Shown here piece after piece: positions 17,471 through 26,487 of a stretch of 64,000 bases of DNA. A model generated the notes under the pieces. That model saw only the letters and a list, made by a program, of their open reading frames with translations, was not told the DNA's origin and did no database searches. A program made the position numbers and the translations under genes. Origin of the DNA: UBA1181 sp963648205 (GTDB taxonomy: Bacteria; Bacteroidota; Bacteroidia; Bacteroidales; Paludibacteraceae); contig CAVJCT010000057.1 in the NCBI GenBank assembly GCA_963648205.1, positions 1 through 64,000 of the forward strand, in the 5' to 3' direction. Each line of letters opens with the position of its first letter. Position 1 is the first letter of the stretch.

Positions 17471-18610
17471 ATGAATCTTTTCGATGTGTACCCCTTGTAC
17501 AATGTGAATATTGTAAAGGGAAAAGGCTGTAAGGTTTGGGACGATAAAGGTCAAGAATACTTAGACTTTTATGGTGGTCATGCGGTTATCAGCATTGGTC
17601 ATTGCCACCCACACTATGTGGAGATGATGACAAAGCAACTCAACGAGTTGGGCTTCTACTCTAACTCAGTGGTCAACAAGTTGCAAGTGCAGTTGGCAGA
17701 GCGTTTGGGCAAGATTTCTGGTTATGAGGATTACCAGTTGTTCTTGATCAATTCGGGTGCCGAGGCAAATGAGAATGCACTGAAACTTTCATCTTTCTAC
17801 AACGGTCGTACACGAGTTTTATCTGTTGAAAAAGCATTCCACGGACGTACTTCCTTGGCTGTCGAGGTAACCAACAACCCAAAGATCATCGCTCCTATCA
17901 ATGATGGAAAACATGTAACCTACCTTCCCCTCAACGACTTAGAGGCTTGGAAGAAGGAGATTGAAAAGGGTGATGTCTGCGCTGTCATCTTGGAGTGCAT
18001 CCAGGGTGTGGGCGGTATCAGAATGGTCGAGAAGGATTTCTTGCAGGGTCTTCGTGAGGTATGCGACAAGTACAACACGGTGTTGATCTGCGACGAGATT
18101 CAGTGCGGTTACGGTCGTTCAGGAAAATTCTTCGCTCACCAACATCTTGGTGTGAAGCCAGATTTGATTACGGTCGCAAAAGGAATCGGAAACGGTTTCC
18201 CAATGGCTGCTGTTTTGATTTCGCCAAAGTTCACTCCAGTCTACGGTCAGTTGGGAACTACTTTCGGAGGAAACCACCTCGCATGTACTGCTGCTTTGGC
18301 TGTTATCGACGTGATGGAGAAAGAGAACCTCATCGCCAACGTGGCAGAGGTTGGTGAATATTTCATCCAAAAACTCAAAGATGCTAAGTTGCCACACGTT
18401 GTGGATATCCGTGGTCGTGGTTTGATGATCGGTGTCGAGTTGGATTGCCCATACAAGGCGATTCGCAACGACCTCGTTTTCGAACAGCACACCTTCACTG
18501 GTTGCAGTGGAACCAACGTGTTGAGAATCTTGCCTCCACTCTGCATCACAAAGGCAAACGTAGACGACTTCATCGAGCGTTTGAAAAGATCTCTTTCTAA
18601 AAACTACTAA
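17471..18610 (+). CDS. argD: Class III aminotransferase (acetyl/succinylornithine aminotransferase-like)
   Basis: PLP-dependent aminotransferase of arginine biosynthesis, interconverting N-acyl-ornithine and N-acyl-glutamate semialdehyde. 379 residues. Motifs: FINSGAEANE-like LFLINSGAEANENALK, ICDEIQCGYGRSG, and TVAKGIGNGFP with the PLP lysine. The fold and length match ArgD-type enzymes rather than the longer GABA aminotransferases. Bacteroidota often use N-succinyl intermediates, so acetyl versus succinyl specificity is open. It is followed after 11 nt by the HisIE-like gene and not by other arginine genes, which is unusual. Confidence 0.82.
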   Translation: MNLFDVYPLYNVNIVKGKGCKVWDDKGQEYLDFYGGHAVISIGHCHPHYVEMMTKQLNELGFYSNSVVNKLQVQLAERLGKISGYEDYQLFLINSGAEANENALKLSSFYNGRTRVLSVEKAFHGRTSLAVEVTNNPKIIAPINDGKHVTYLPLNDLEAWKKEIEKGDVCAVILECIQGVGGIRMVEKDFLQGLREVCDKYNTVLICDEIQCGYGRSGKFFAHQHLGVKPDLITVAKGIGNGFPMAAVLISPKFTPVYGQLGTTFGGNHLACTAALAVIDVMEKENLIANVAEVGEYFIQKLKDAKLPHVVDIRGRGLMIGVELDCPYKAIRNDLVFEQHTFTGCSGTNVLRILPPLCITKANVDDFIERLKRSLSKNY

Positions 18611-18621
18611 AACAAGAAGGA

Positions 18622-19200
18622 ATGGCAGATCAGAAGTTATTTCAGGCAGTAGTGCAGGATGTTCGCGACCAGAAGATTCTGAGAATCGGGTATGTGAACG
18701 ATGAGGCTCTCGCTAAGATGGACGAAACCAAAGAGGTTTACCTCTTGAATAGCGAAAAAACAGCAATCGAAGTGGTTACGGGTGGTGAATATTTCAAGCC
18801 AGTAGCCGTAGACGATATCGTTTATAATACGGAGAAGACGGCAGTTGTCATCAAGGCTCGTCCAGAGGGTTCGACCACAGGTGCTGACACATTCCGTGGT
18901 GAGAAGAATTTGGAAGATTTGGCTTTCTTGTCATACTTGCAGACTTTCATCGAGAAGCGCAAACGTGAGATGCCAGAAGGTTCGTACACCACGAAACTCT
19001 TCACTAAGGGAGTCAACAAAATATCTCAGAAAGTGGGCGAGGAGGCTGTCGAGACCATCATCGAGGCGACGAACGGCACCAGCGAGCAGTTCCTCTACGA
19101 ATCGTCCGATTTGATGTACCATCTCATCGTATTGCTCACCGAGAAAGGCTACCGCATCGAGGATTTGGCACGAGAGTTGAAAGCAAGACATAAAGAGTAA
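18622..19200 (+). CDS. hisE: HisIE-like protein: degenerate HisI domain fused to HisE
   Basis: 192 residues in two parts. Residues 1-96 align with phosphoribosyl-AMP cyclohydrolase (HisI): FQAVVQDVRDQKILRIGYVN matches its start. However, the zinc- and magnesium-site residues are gone: the usual DxDxD stretch reads DDIVYNT (64-70) and the CHTGxxxC signature reads STTGADTF (84-91), with no cysteine in the whole protein. Residues 97-192 are an intact phosphoribosyl-ATP pyrophosphatase (HisE) with KVGEEAVETIIEA (Glu140, 141, 144) and SSDLMYH. Probably only the pyrophosphatase step is catalysed; a separate functional HisI would be needed for histidine synthesis. In operon with the aminotransferase. 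Confidence 0.8.
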   Translation: MADQKLFQAVVQDVRDQKILRIGYVNDEALAKMDETKEVYLLNSEKTAIEVVTGGEYFKPVAVDDIVYNTEKTAVVIKARPEGSTTGADTFRGEKNLEDLAFLSYLQTFIEKRKREMPEGSYTTKLFTKGVNKISQKVGEEAVETIIEATNGTSEQFLYESSDLMYHLIVLLTEKGYRIEDLARELKARHKE

Positions 19201-19237
19201 GAAAATACTCAAAAATACCCTCATCACGAGGTCTAAG

Positions 19238-19274
19238 ATTCACAAGATAATTAGATGTCTTGTGAATTTTTTGT
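19238..19274 (+). terminator. Intrinsic terminator after the hisE-like gene
   Basis: ATTCACAAGA at 19238-19247 pairs perfectly with TCTTGTGAAT at 19258-19267 and is followed by TTTTTGTTTT. The rest of the gap to 19427 is AT-rich, with a weak TATAATTG at 19348-19355. Confidence 0.8.
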
Positions 19275-19426
19275 TTTATATAGGATTAATTTATTGTGTT
19301 TTGAAAAATAAAAACCGACAAACACGCTATGTTTTTCAATTTTTTATTATAATTGCACGACGAAGTTAAGATTTTTTTGACCTGGGTACTCTCTATAGCC
19401 ATTAGACACACTTAATATCTAATATT

Positions 19427-21736
19427 ATGAGAATAAAAAATCTTTGGGCTTTATTGTCCTTACTTTGTGCGGCTTCGTATGCTAATGCCGCGGAGGGTGA
19501 CGCTTACGAATGGCCAGCGTACTCGCCAAACATTTACTACAATTTCAATGATGAGGTGGGCACTGTCGACGTTCCTACGAAAGATGTTGACGGTGATTGT
19601 ATTAAAGCTGCTGCGGGTGTTAAAAGCAAGCAGTACTGGTCTTTCATCTATGGTGCAAATCGTTGCAGTAAAATCACAGACACTGCAATTGAAAACTTGT
19701 TGAACTACTTCAATCAAGAGTTCGACTACATCACCAATGATATGGGATGGCCTCGCGATAGTCGTGTGCAAAATGGTTATCGAAGTGCTGTATATCTCTA
19801 TGGTTCAATGGATTGTACTGGTTCAAACGATACCACCGCAACGGGAGGTTGGCAAACGACTATCGATGGGTACCCTGCTGTCAATGCTTCTTACTATCCT
19901 GTTTATAGTTTCGACCCTTCTTGCCCTTACTCAGACCGTGTGTCGCAGATGAATGCGATGATTCATGAGGGCATTCACTGTATTTTGACGGACTTAGGTG
20001 CAAAATACGTTCACTGGTTCCAAGAGGGTGGAAACACTTGGTTGCAGCAAGAGATGGCTGTTCGCCGAGGAACTACAGACAAGACTAAGAGTAATGCTTA
20101 CTCGGGTATGGGATTCTTGAATGGTGCATGTATTATTGCCCCATTTATGCCTATCGAGTGTTACAGTGGTTGGTTGTTGGATGGCTCCTTCGGTGGACCA
20201 GGCGCACAAGGTGTAGGTGGAAACAACTGGCGTACTTATTTGGGAGGAACACAGTATTCTAACATTTTCCCAACTTTCTTAGGCGTATGGATCAGTTCAG
20301 GTGCAGTGCCTTGGTTGTGGAAAAACACTCCTAGCATAGATGGAAGCAACTATATTTTGGAGACAATGGCAGGTCAGATGGGTGATGCGCAAGTTCGTCG
20401 TCTTATCATGGAGTATCGTGCAAAATTGGCAATGCTCGATATGCAAGGCTGGTCTGAGAATATCCGTACGCTCTTGAATGACAACTTCGGAAGACAATTA
20501 GGTTGCGAGGCAGAAGACAGCAACTGGGATTCTGACTGTTCAATCAAGAATGTCGCAAAATGGTATGCCACTCCTTATCAAACGATGACTGAGCAGAATG
20601 GCGTGTTGACTCCTAACAGCGAGACAACCCCAGGTTGGTCGGGTGCTAACATCGTTCCTTTGACTGTCAACGGAACGACCGTAAAGGTGAAATTGACCCC
20701 TATCGGAGATAACATGAGTTTGCAACTCTGCTACCGTGCAACCGATGGTACTCCAGTCTACAGCGAGCCTGTTATGGGTGAGGGATCTGCAACGCTCCGT
20801 CTCGACAAGACTCCTCAGAGTGGCGTCGTCTTTGCCGTTGTCTGCAACACCGACTATGCATATAAAGGCGAAGAGACACGTACAAAGCACCACAACTATA
20901 CTTTGACGCTTGAAAATGGTATCTCGGGTGCTGCTGATGCTAAAACTCGCTGGTACAACGATTTCAACCTGCAATACGACTGGTCTTCTGTCTGCAATAA
21001 CTGCGACGAGGAGGAGGTGAAGAAAGAGTCTGAAATTGAGACTATCTACGAAGAGAACTACGAGGTGTCTTTGCCTATCGCAAGCGACTACGCTTCAGCA
21101 TCTGTCTATTTGGATGCTACTACTTTGGCTTCAAAATTCAATATGACTGCTGCTGAACTCATTGCTGCTAACATTAATTTCTATGGTGTCAACAGCGATG
21201 GTACGTTCTACAAAACATCCACAGCCAACGACCCAGGTCACTGGTTCAATAACAGTGGCGATGTCGTTGCTTACTCTAATGAGAAAGCAACCATCTTCTC
21301 CGAGTTGACATTGGACAAGATGCTCATCAGCATTGGTCATTATCCAGATCGTGTTTCTGTAGGCGATAAATACACTGTTTCTCAAGTATTTGTCGTTGGT
21401 ATGAAGGCAATAAAACTCAACTTCAACGTTACAATCACTGCGCAATCAACGGGTGTTGAATCAATCGCAAACGCCAAGAAGGACATGCTCAACGTCTACT
21501 ATTCTGACGATGATGTTGTGGCAGAATACACTGTTCCTTTCAACAACGTGCCAGTGAAATTGAGCCTTTACACCGCTACTGGTTATCTCCTCACTCACTT
21601 TGTTAATGCAATTCAAAGTCAGGGCGACTACACTCACGCATTGAAACTCAGTGAGGCTGGCCTCAACGCTGGTGTTTATCTCTTGAAATTGTCTTACCCA
21701 AGCCACTCAGAGACGAAGGTCATCCGTTTGAAGTAA
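19427..21736 (+). CDS. Secreted HExxH protein with DUF4859-like and T9SS C-terminal domains
   Basis: 769 residues with a cleavable signal peptide (cut near ASYANA). A metallopeptidase-like zinc signature HEGIH starts at residue 180 inside NAMIHEGIHCIL, within a domain rich in Trp and Gly. Around residues 545-670 a segment resembles DUF4859, and the last 80 residues look like a T9SS type A sorting domain (GLNAGVYLLKLSY...KVIRLK). It is thus probably exported by the SprA system and either attached to or released from the surface. Substrate unknown; the similar protein at 42677 also carries HExxH. Flanked by its own terminators, so likely monocistronic. Confidence 0.75.
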   Translation: MRIKNLWALLSLLCAASYANAAEGDAYEWPAYSPNIYYNFNDEVGTVDVPTKDVDGDCIKAAAGVKSKQYWSFIYGANRCSKITDTAIENLLNYFNQEFDYITNDMGWPRDSRVQNGYRSAVYLYGSMDCTGSNDTTATGGWQTTIDGYPAVNASYYPVYSFDPSCPYSDRVSQMNAMIHEGIHCILTDLGAKYVHWFQEGGNTWLQQEMAVRRGTTDKTKSNAYSGMGFLNGACIIAPFMPIECYSGWLLDGSFGGPGAQGVGGNNWRTYLGGTQYSNIFPTFLGVWISSGAVPWLWKNTPSIDGSNYILETMAGQMGDAQVRRLIMEYRAKLAMLDMQGWSENIRTLLNDNFGRQLGCEAEDSNWDSDCSIKNVAKWYATPYQTMTEQNGVLTPNSETTPGWSGANIVPLTVNGTTVKVKLTPIGDNMSLQLCYRATDGTPVYSEPVMGEGSATLRLDKTPQSGVVFAVVCNTDYAYKGEETRTKHHNYTLTLENGISGAADAKTRWYNDFNLQYDWSSVCNNCDEEEVKKESEIETIYEENYEVSLPIASDYASASVYLDATTLASKFNMTAAELIAANINFYGVNSDGTFYKTSTANDPGHWFNNSGDVVAYSNEKATIFSELTLDKMLISIGHYPDRVSVGDKYTVSQVFVVGMKAIKLNFNVTITAQSTGVESIANAKKDMLNVYYSDDDVVAEYTVPFNNVPVKLSLYTATGYLLTHFVNAIQSQGDYTHALKLSEAGLNAGVYLLKLSYPSHSETKVIRLK

Positions 21737-21756
21737 TACGCTGTAATAGATACGAT

Positions 21757-21788
21757 AAAAGGTCTTAGGTTCGCGCCTAAGACCTTTT
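21757..21788. terminator. Bidirectional terminator between convergent genes
   Basis: 13-bp perfect arms (21757-21769 and 21776-21788) with flanking A and T runs serve both the secreted-protein gene and the yigZ-like gene. Confidence 0.85.
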
Positions 21789-21810
21789 GTCATTATATGA
21801 GAGAACGACA

Positions 21811-22407
21811 CTATTCTTCGATTCTCAATCCCTCTAATTTCTCTAATTTTGCCTTTATCCGTTCATAATCGTTCAAGCGAATCTGCAATTGCATCTGACA
21901 TTCATTGTCAAAATTTTGAGATAGTATCGTCGGATTATCTTCTTTGATCACTTTCATCACATCATTCATAATGAAATAGCCGAATGAAATGGTGAAGGTT
22001 GCCTCCAAATTGCGTTCTACGATTTCCCCATTTTCGAAAGCATCCAATGAGGCTGTTTTGTAAGCATTGATCAACCCACTCGTACCTAATTTTGTGCCAC
22101 CAAAATAACGTACAACCACCATCAAGACGTTGACTACATTCTTAGACATCAGTGCGCCTAAGATAGGTCGTCCAGCCGTGCCAGAAGGCTCTCCGTCGTC
22201 GTTAGAACGTGTTTCGGGGTTTAAAGGGTTTATGATATAGGCAAAGCAAACATGACGGGCATCATGGTGTTTTTTCCGAAGGTCGTCAATAATCGGTTTT
22301 ACTTGTTCTTTAGAAAAAACAGGAAAAGCGAAAGCAAAAAACTTGCTTCCCTTTTCCTTGTAAAGTCCCTCACAGGGTGAGGTTATGGTCAAATATGCGT
22401 CATCCAT
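21811..22407 (-). CDS. YigZ / IMPACT family protein
   Basis: 198 residues. The UPF0029 N-terminal domain shows the motifs KGSKFFAFAFPV, NDDGEPSGTAGRP and VVVRYFGGTKLG, typical for YigZ/IMPACT proteins; the C-terminal part is the DUF1949-like ferredoxin-fold domain. Cytosolic, of uncertain function; eukaryotic IMPACT regulates translation stress through GCN2. It lies 27 nt downstream of the DEAD-box helicase gene and may share its transcript. Confidence 0.9.
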   Translation of the reverse strand: MDDAYLTITSPCEGLYKEKGSKFFAFAFPVFSKEQVKPIIDDLRKKHHDARHVCFAYIINPLNPETRSNDDGEPSGTAGRPILGALMSKNVVNVLMVVVRYFGGTKLGTSGLINAYKTASLDAFENGEIVERNLEATFTISFGYFIMNDVMKVIKEDNPTILSQNFDNECQMQLQIRLNDYERIKAKLEKLEGLRIEE

Positions 22408-22434
22408 TCAAAATCAGATGATGTTTGAACGTTT

Positions 22435-24336
22435 TTAACGATGACGACGGAAACTGTCTTTGTTTCTGCGGAACTCTCTCTTGCCGCCACGGTCATCTCC
22501 GCCTCGACGAGAGCCACCGTCTCTTCCGCTACGGTCGCGACGGCTACCACGGTCTTTGCGTCCGCCTTCGCCAAACTGGCTGTAGAAATGGTCGCCTTCT
22601 TTTCCTCCTCTCTCACGGTCTTCGCCCTTTTCTTTCTCTCTGCGAGATGGACGGTCTTCAACCTCTTGCAATTCAATCTCATCACCTCTACGACGGAATG
22701 CCTCCATCATATCAGGAACAACCGATTTGTCAACATCGAAGAATGAATAGCGGTTGGTGATCTCAATGCCGTGAACATCGATGTCATGGCTATCTGTGGT
22801 GTCGTTAATCAAACCGAGAACTCGCTTAGGTGTGAATCCGTCGCGCGAACCCATGTTGATCTTCAAACGAGTCATATCCTCTGCATTGCCAGAAGATTTG
22901 CGGTCTCTGTGACGCTCGCCTCTGTCTCCTCTTTCACTACGCTCGCTTCTTTCGCCACGTTTCTTCTCGCGATCACGCTCTTTTCTCTTGTCGCCAGCAA
23001 CACCCAAGTTGAGGTCTGGTGCGTCCTTGTAATACTCCAAGAAACGATTGAACTCTTGTGAAACGAAATTGATGATCAAATCCTCGCGACTCAAGTCCTT
23101 CAACTCGTCCATAATGGTAGGCAAGTATGGAGCAATCTGATCACGGTTCACATTCTCAGTAGCCTCCTTGATTTTATGAACAGTCGAGAAGAGTTGTGCT
23201 TGGCACACTTCCAAACCAGTAGGCACTGGCATCTGAACAAATGTTCTGTTGATTTGTTTCTCGATGCTGCGAATACGATTACGCTCGCGAGAGTGGATGA
23301 TAGCCACTGAGATACCCTTTTTGCCAGCACGACCTGTACGACCGCTTCGGTGGGTATAGTTCTCAATGTCGTCTGGAAGGTTGTAGTTGATGACGTGCGT
23401 CAAGTTGTTAACGTCCAAACCACGGGCAGCCACGTCTGTAGCCACGAGAATCTGGAGTTTCTTGCTTCTGAAACGCTGCATCACCGTGTCACGTTGCGCC
23501 TGAGAAAGGTCTCCGTGCAAAGCGTCAGCATTGTAGCCGTCAGCCATCAAATTATCTGCGACGTCCTTCGTCTCTTGACGAGTACGGCAGAAGATGATAG
23601 CGTAGATGTCAGGGTTGATGTCAACAACACGCTTCAAGCAGTTGTAACGATCTTTCGCCTGCACCATATAGTAGACATGCTCTACATTTTCAGTACCAGA
23701 GTTGACTCTACCGATAGCGATTTCAACTCTGTTCTTCATATATTTCTTAGACATCTCTGCGATTTCCTTAGGCATAGTAGCCGAGAAAAGGAGAGTACGA
23801 CGATCCTCAGGAGTCTCTTCGAGAATACGCTCGATATCCTCTTGGAATCCCATGTTGAGCATTTCGTCAGCCTCGTCGAGTACTAAGTAATGAATACCAG
23901 AAAGATCCACTTTCCCGCGTTCGATGAGGTCGATCAGACGACCAGGAGTAGCCACCAAGATTTGAGGTGGAATATCCAATTGTTTGAACTGAGAAACGAT
24001 GCTTTCACCACCATAAACAGGCACGATTTTCATTCCCTTGATGTACTTCGAGAATTTCTTCAAGTCATTGGAAATTTGGATGCAAAGTTCTCTTGTCGGA
24101 GAAAGGACAAGAGCCTGAATCTTCTGCACGTGGCTGTCTGTTAACTGTAACAAAGGAAGACCGAAGCCTGCGGTCTTACCGGTTCCCGTTTGGGCGAGTG
24201 CGACTAAATCCTCCGTGCTGTCTCCTAACAAAAAAGGAGTAACTTTCTCTTGGATCGGCATTGGTTCGACAAATCCCAAGTCTTCAATACCGTGAAGAAT
24301 CTCTTCGCTTAACCCTAATTCCTTAAATGAACTCAT
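22435..24336 (-). CDS. deaD: DEAD-box RNA helicase, DeaD/CsdA type
   Basis: 633-residue ATP-dependent RNA helicase. Helicase core in residues 1-370 with AQTGTGKTAGFG, PTRELCIQI, VLDEADEML, LFSATMP and HRSGRTGRAGKKG. After a linker rich in charged residues comes a DbpA-like RNA-binding domain (about 475-550: LKINMGSRDGFTPKRVLGLI). The tail is Arg/Gly/Asp-rich, as in cold-shock helicases that act on ribosomal RNA and mRNA. A near-perfect promoter lies 46-77 nt upstream. Symbol deaD is used by analogy. Confidence 0.92.
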   Translation of the reverse strand: MSSFKELGLSEEILHGIEDLGFVEPMPIQEKVTPFLLGDSTEDLVALAQTGTGKTAGFGLPLLQLTDSHVQKIQALVLSPTRELCIQISNDLKKFSKYIKGMKIVPVYGGESIVSQFKQLDIPPQILVATPGRLIDLIERGKVDLSGIHYLVLDEADEMLNMGFQEDIERILEETPEDRRTLLFSATMPKEIAEMSKKYMKNRVEIAIGRVNSGTENVEHVYYMVQAKDRYNCLKRVVDINPDIYAIIFCRTRQETKDVADNLMADGYNADALHGDLSQAQRDTVMQRFRSKKLQILVATDVAARGLDVNNLTHVINYNLPDDIENYTHRSGRTGRAGKKGISVAIIHSRERNRIRSIEKQINRTFVQMPVPTGLEVCQAQLFSTVHKIKEATENVNRDQIAPYLPTIMDELKDLSREDLIINFVSQEFNRFLEYYKDAPDLNLGVAGDKRKERDREKKRGERSERSERGDRGERHRDRKSSGNAEDMTRLKINMGSRDGFTPKRVLGLINDTTDSHDIDVHGIEITNRYSFFDVDKSVVPDMMEAFRRRGDEIELQEVEDRPSRREKEKGEDRERGGKEGDHFYSQFGEGGRKDRGSRRDRSGRDGGSRRGGDDRGGKREFRRNKDSFRRHR

Positions 24337-24381
24337 TATTTATTTTTTATGAATACTTTCCAACGTTGGAAAAATATTTTG

Positions 24382-24413
24382 CAAAGGTAGAGAAAAAGGA
24401 GGAAATATGCAAA
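24382..24413 (-). promoter_or_regulatory. Promoter of deaD
   Basis: On the minus strand TTTG (24413-24410), a 20-nt spacer and TACCTTTG (24389-24382), an exact match to the Bacteroidota sigma-ABfr consensus. Leader length would be about 40 nt. Confidence 0.7.
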
Positions 24414-24426
24414 TTCTTTTGTGGGG

Positions 24427-24450
24427 TTACAAGGCGCACTCCTCCAACAC
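24427..24450. repeat. 24-bp direct repeat, left boundary of the R-M cassette
   Basis: Matches 26488-26511 at 21 of 24 positions. Read on the minus strand it encodes VLEECAL-stop, a copy of the last codons of the DUF4286 gene (VLEECEL-stop). It begins 2 nt after the stop codon of the restriction gene, so it looks like a target duplication or recombination scar. Confidence 0.75.
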
Positions 24451-24452
24451 AT

Positions 24453-25109
24453 TCATCGTTTCTTTGTAGAAGTTGATTTTTGCGTTTTTCCACCTTGAAG
24501 CGAAAGTCTCTTTATCTCTTCTCGAATTTTACCAACAACCTCTTTGTTCGCAATTTCTCCTTTCAAGCTGAACACAATGAAAACTTTACCGCCAAACTCT
24601 CTCTCGAAGTTTTGAAAATTCTTCTTCATTCGTTCTGGTACAGAGTATCCTCCGAAATTAGAACTTGCAGTAATTGGTTTAATTTGAATTCCCAAATATT
24701 TAGATCCAACTTTGCCCGTGTAATCAATATCCATAGAATGGTCTAACGAAGGATCGCTCTCTTCAAACACAACTTTCGGGAATATCTTTGCCAAACCATC
24801 GTTCACCACTGATTTCTCCCGAATGTAGCCATCGTATGTTCGATTTAAAGTAAGATTGATTATATAGTCGCGACAATCTTTTCTTGTAATCTCGGCAAAA
24901 GCAGCCTCCCATTCAGGAATTATGATAGTCGTTATTTTCTCATACAAGCGGTCTCCTAATTCTGTAAGCACTTGCTTGTCCATCTTTGTTCGATCCTTGT
25001 CTGTGGCGTACGCGTTTTTGAAATAATACTTACTCCATTCTTCGTATGATGCAGGCTGACACTCACGAATTAAAGCCATAACCTCTCCCACCTTGTTGGG
25101 TCTCGACAA
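24453..25109 (-). CDS. MjaI-like type II restriction endonuclease, start uncertain
   Basis: 218 residues if started at the TTG 25109. The sequence resembles the MjaI restriction endonuclease family (CTAG-cutting members are known): VGEVMALIRECQPASYEEW, INLTLNRTYDGYI, and a PD-(D/E)XK-like core SMDIDYTGKVGSKYLGIQIK with Asp127/129 and Q-x-Lys144. Family members as I recall them have about 15 more N-terminal residues (WILNxAxNxFQL); the matching residues HVLNYACQTYQ are encoded upstream of 25109 in the same frame, but no ATG, GTG or TTG precedes them before the methyltransferase stop at 25193. Translation may start at an ATT (25184) or follow stop-codon readthrough. AT-rich relative to neighbours. 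Confidence 0.8.
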   Translation of the reverse strand: MSRPNKVGEVMALIRECQPASYEEWSKYYFKNAYATDKDRTKMDKQVLTELGDRLYEKITTIIIPEWEAAFAEITRKDCRDYIINLTLNRTYDGYIREKSVVNDGLAKIFPKVVFEESDPSLDHSMDIDYTGKVGSKYLGIQIKPITASSNFGGYSVPERMKKNFQNFEREFGGKVFIVFSLKGEIANKEVVGKIREEIKRLSLQGGKTQKSTSTKKR

Positions 25110-25190
25110 CTGGTACGTTTGGCATGCATAATTAAGTACATGCTCCTTCCTACCAAAATCTTTTGATCGTTTGTTATTATCAATTATACA

Positions 25191-26474
25191 TTAATCATTA
25201 TGTAATTTGTTAAACTTATCAATATATTTAAAACTCATTGTGTTATCGACGTCAACTAATTTAGATTTAACAAGATGTGAGTTTAAAAATGTCTTGTTTT
25301 CTAAATATAAATAACACATCAAATTGTTTTGCTCATCATATTTTGTCGTGTCAAATTTAAAAAACACTTTCTTTCCCTTCGTTTTTTCAAGCAAAAATTC
25401 TATTGCTTCCTTTTCTTTCCCCTCGATTGGTTTCACTCCAATCAGCTTTACAACCAAATCATTGCTGAGTTTAACAATGTTAGGCGCATAAATTGATTTT
25501 ATCGAGAAAAAATCTTGACGCTCTTTTTTTTCACTATCAATTTTTGATCCAAACTGCAATGATTTCACATCAATCTTATTTTCCATCTTATGAGGATCTT
25601 GAAATTGATAGGGTAAATCTTTTCTTTTCTCATTAACATCAAAAGCATTGGTGTCTGTGAGAAATTCGAACTCAGCATCGTTGAAAAACGTTGGTTGGGT
25701 TACTTTCTCCTCATAAAAAGATCTAAAGTCTGGATTTATCTCGTAACCTATTGAGTTTCTTCCTAAATTTCTTGCTGCGAGAGCCGTAGTTCCGCTTCCC
25801 ATGAAAGGGTCAAAAACAGTTTCATCAGCAAAAGAAAACATCTTGATAAGGCGATGTGGCAGTTCTTCTGGAAAAACAGCAATATGTCCGTCTTGCTTTG
25901 CTCCTCCAAAATTCCAGTGCGAAGCGAAATAGGTATTCCACTCTTCCTTCGTCATTTCCGACTGTTTCTTTTGCTCAACAGTTGGCGTAGGAGATTTCCC
26001 TTGCTTTTTAAAAATAAGAATAAATTCATAATCTATTTTTAAAATTCCATTTCGAGGATATGGAAAACTACCCATTATGGCAGCCCCACCAGTCGTATTC
26101 ATTGTCGTCTGCTTTTGCCATATTATAGCCCCCATATAGTCTAATTTCAAAGATTCGCAAAATCGAATAATCTCTGTACGAATGGGAATGACCTTGTATC
26201 GTCCATAATAAACAGAACGAGCAAACTGGTCGCCTATGTTGATACATAGACGGCAACCATCATGTAAAATCCTGTTACATTCAGACCATACAATATTCAG
26301 ATTATTGATATACTCTTCGTAACTGTCATGAAAGCCAATTTGGTTCTCGTTTCCGTAGTCTTTTAACTGCCAATATGGTGGTGAGGTAATAATCAAATGC
26401 ACTGACTTGTCTGGAATCAACGAAAGATTCCTACTATCACCGTTTATTAGAGTATGTTTTGTTTTTTTATCCAT
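25191..26474 (-). CDS. DNA methyltransferase (m4C-type, TSPPY) with C-terminal SNase-like domain
   Basis: 427 residues. Residues 1-270 form a beta-class amino-methyltransferase: TSPPYW motif IV at 30-35 and the SAM-binding FDPFMGSGTTALAARN near 220. The SPPY tetrapeptide and the MjaI-like partner suggest N4-cytosine methylation of a CTAG-like site. From about residue 305 to the end the sequence resembles a staphylococcal-nuclease fold (VVKLIGVKPIEGKEKEAIEF, KKVFFKFDTTKYD, MCYLYLENKTFLNSHLV), but the catalytic Arg and Glu positions are not conserved, so it is probably a non-catalytic DNA- or protein-binding module. Transcribed ahead of the restriction gene, as is usual for host protection. Confidence 0.85.
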   Translation of the reverse strand: MDKKTKHTLINGDSRNLSLIPDKSVHLIITSPPYWQLKDYGNENQIGFHDSYEEYINNLNIVWSECNRILHDGCRLCINIGDQFARSVYYGRYKVIPIRTEIIRFCESLKLDYMGAIIWQKQTTMNTTGGAAIMGSFPYPRNGILKIDYEFILIFKKQGKSPTPTVEQKKQSEMTKEEWNTYFASHWNFGGAKQDGHIAVFPEELPHRLIKMFSFADETVFDPFMGSGTTALAARNLGRNSIGYEINPDFRSFYEEKVTQPTFFNDAEFEFLTDTNAFDVNEKRKDLPYQFQDPHKMENKIDVKSLQFGSKIDSEKKERQDFFSIKSIYAPNIVKLSNDLVVKLIGVKPIEGKEKEAIEFLLEKTKGKKVFFKFDTTKYDEQNNLMCYLYLENKTFLNSHLVKSKLVDVDNTMSFKYIDKFNKLHND

Positions 26475-26487
26475 AATTCCCTATTAA

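Noticed and set aside
22425..22760. Overlapping long frames on the plus strand in the deaD tail
   Set aside because: They mirror the Arg/Gly-rich C-terminus of the helicase on the other strand and show no family features or promoter.
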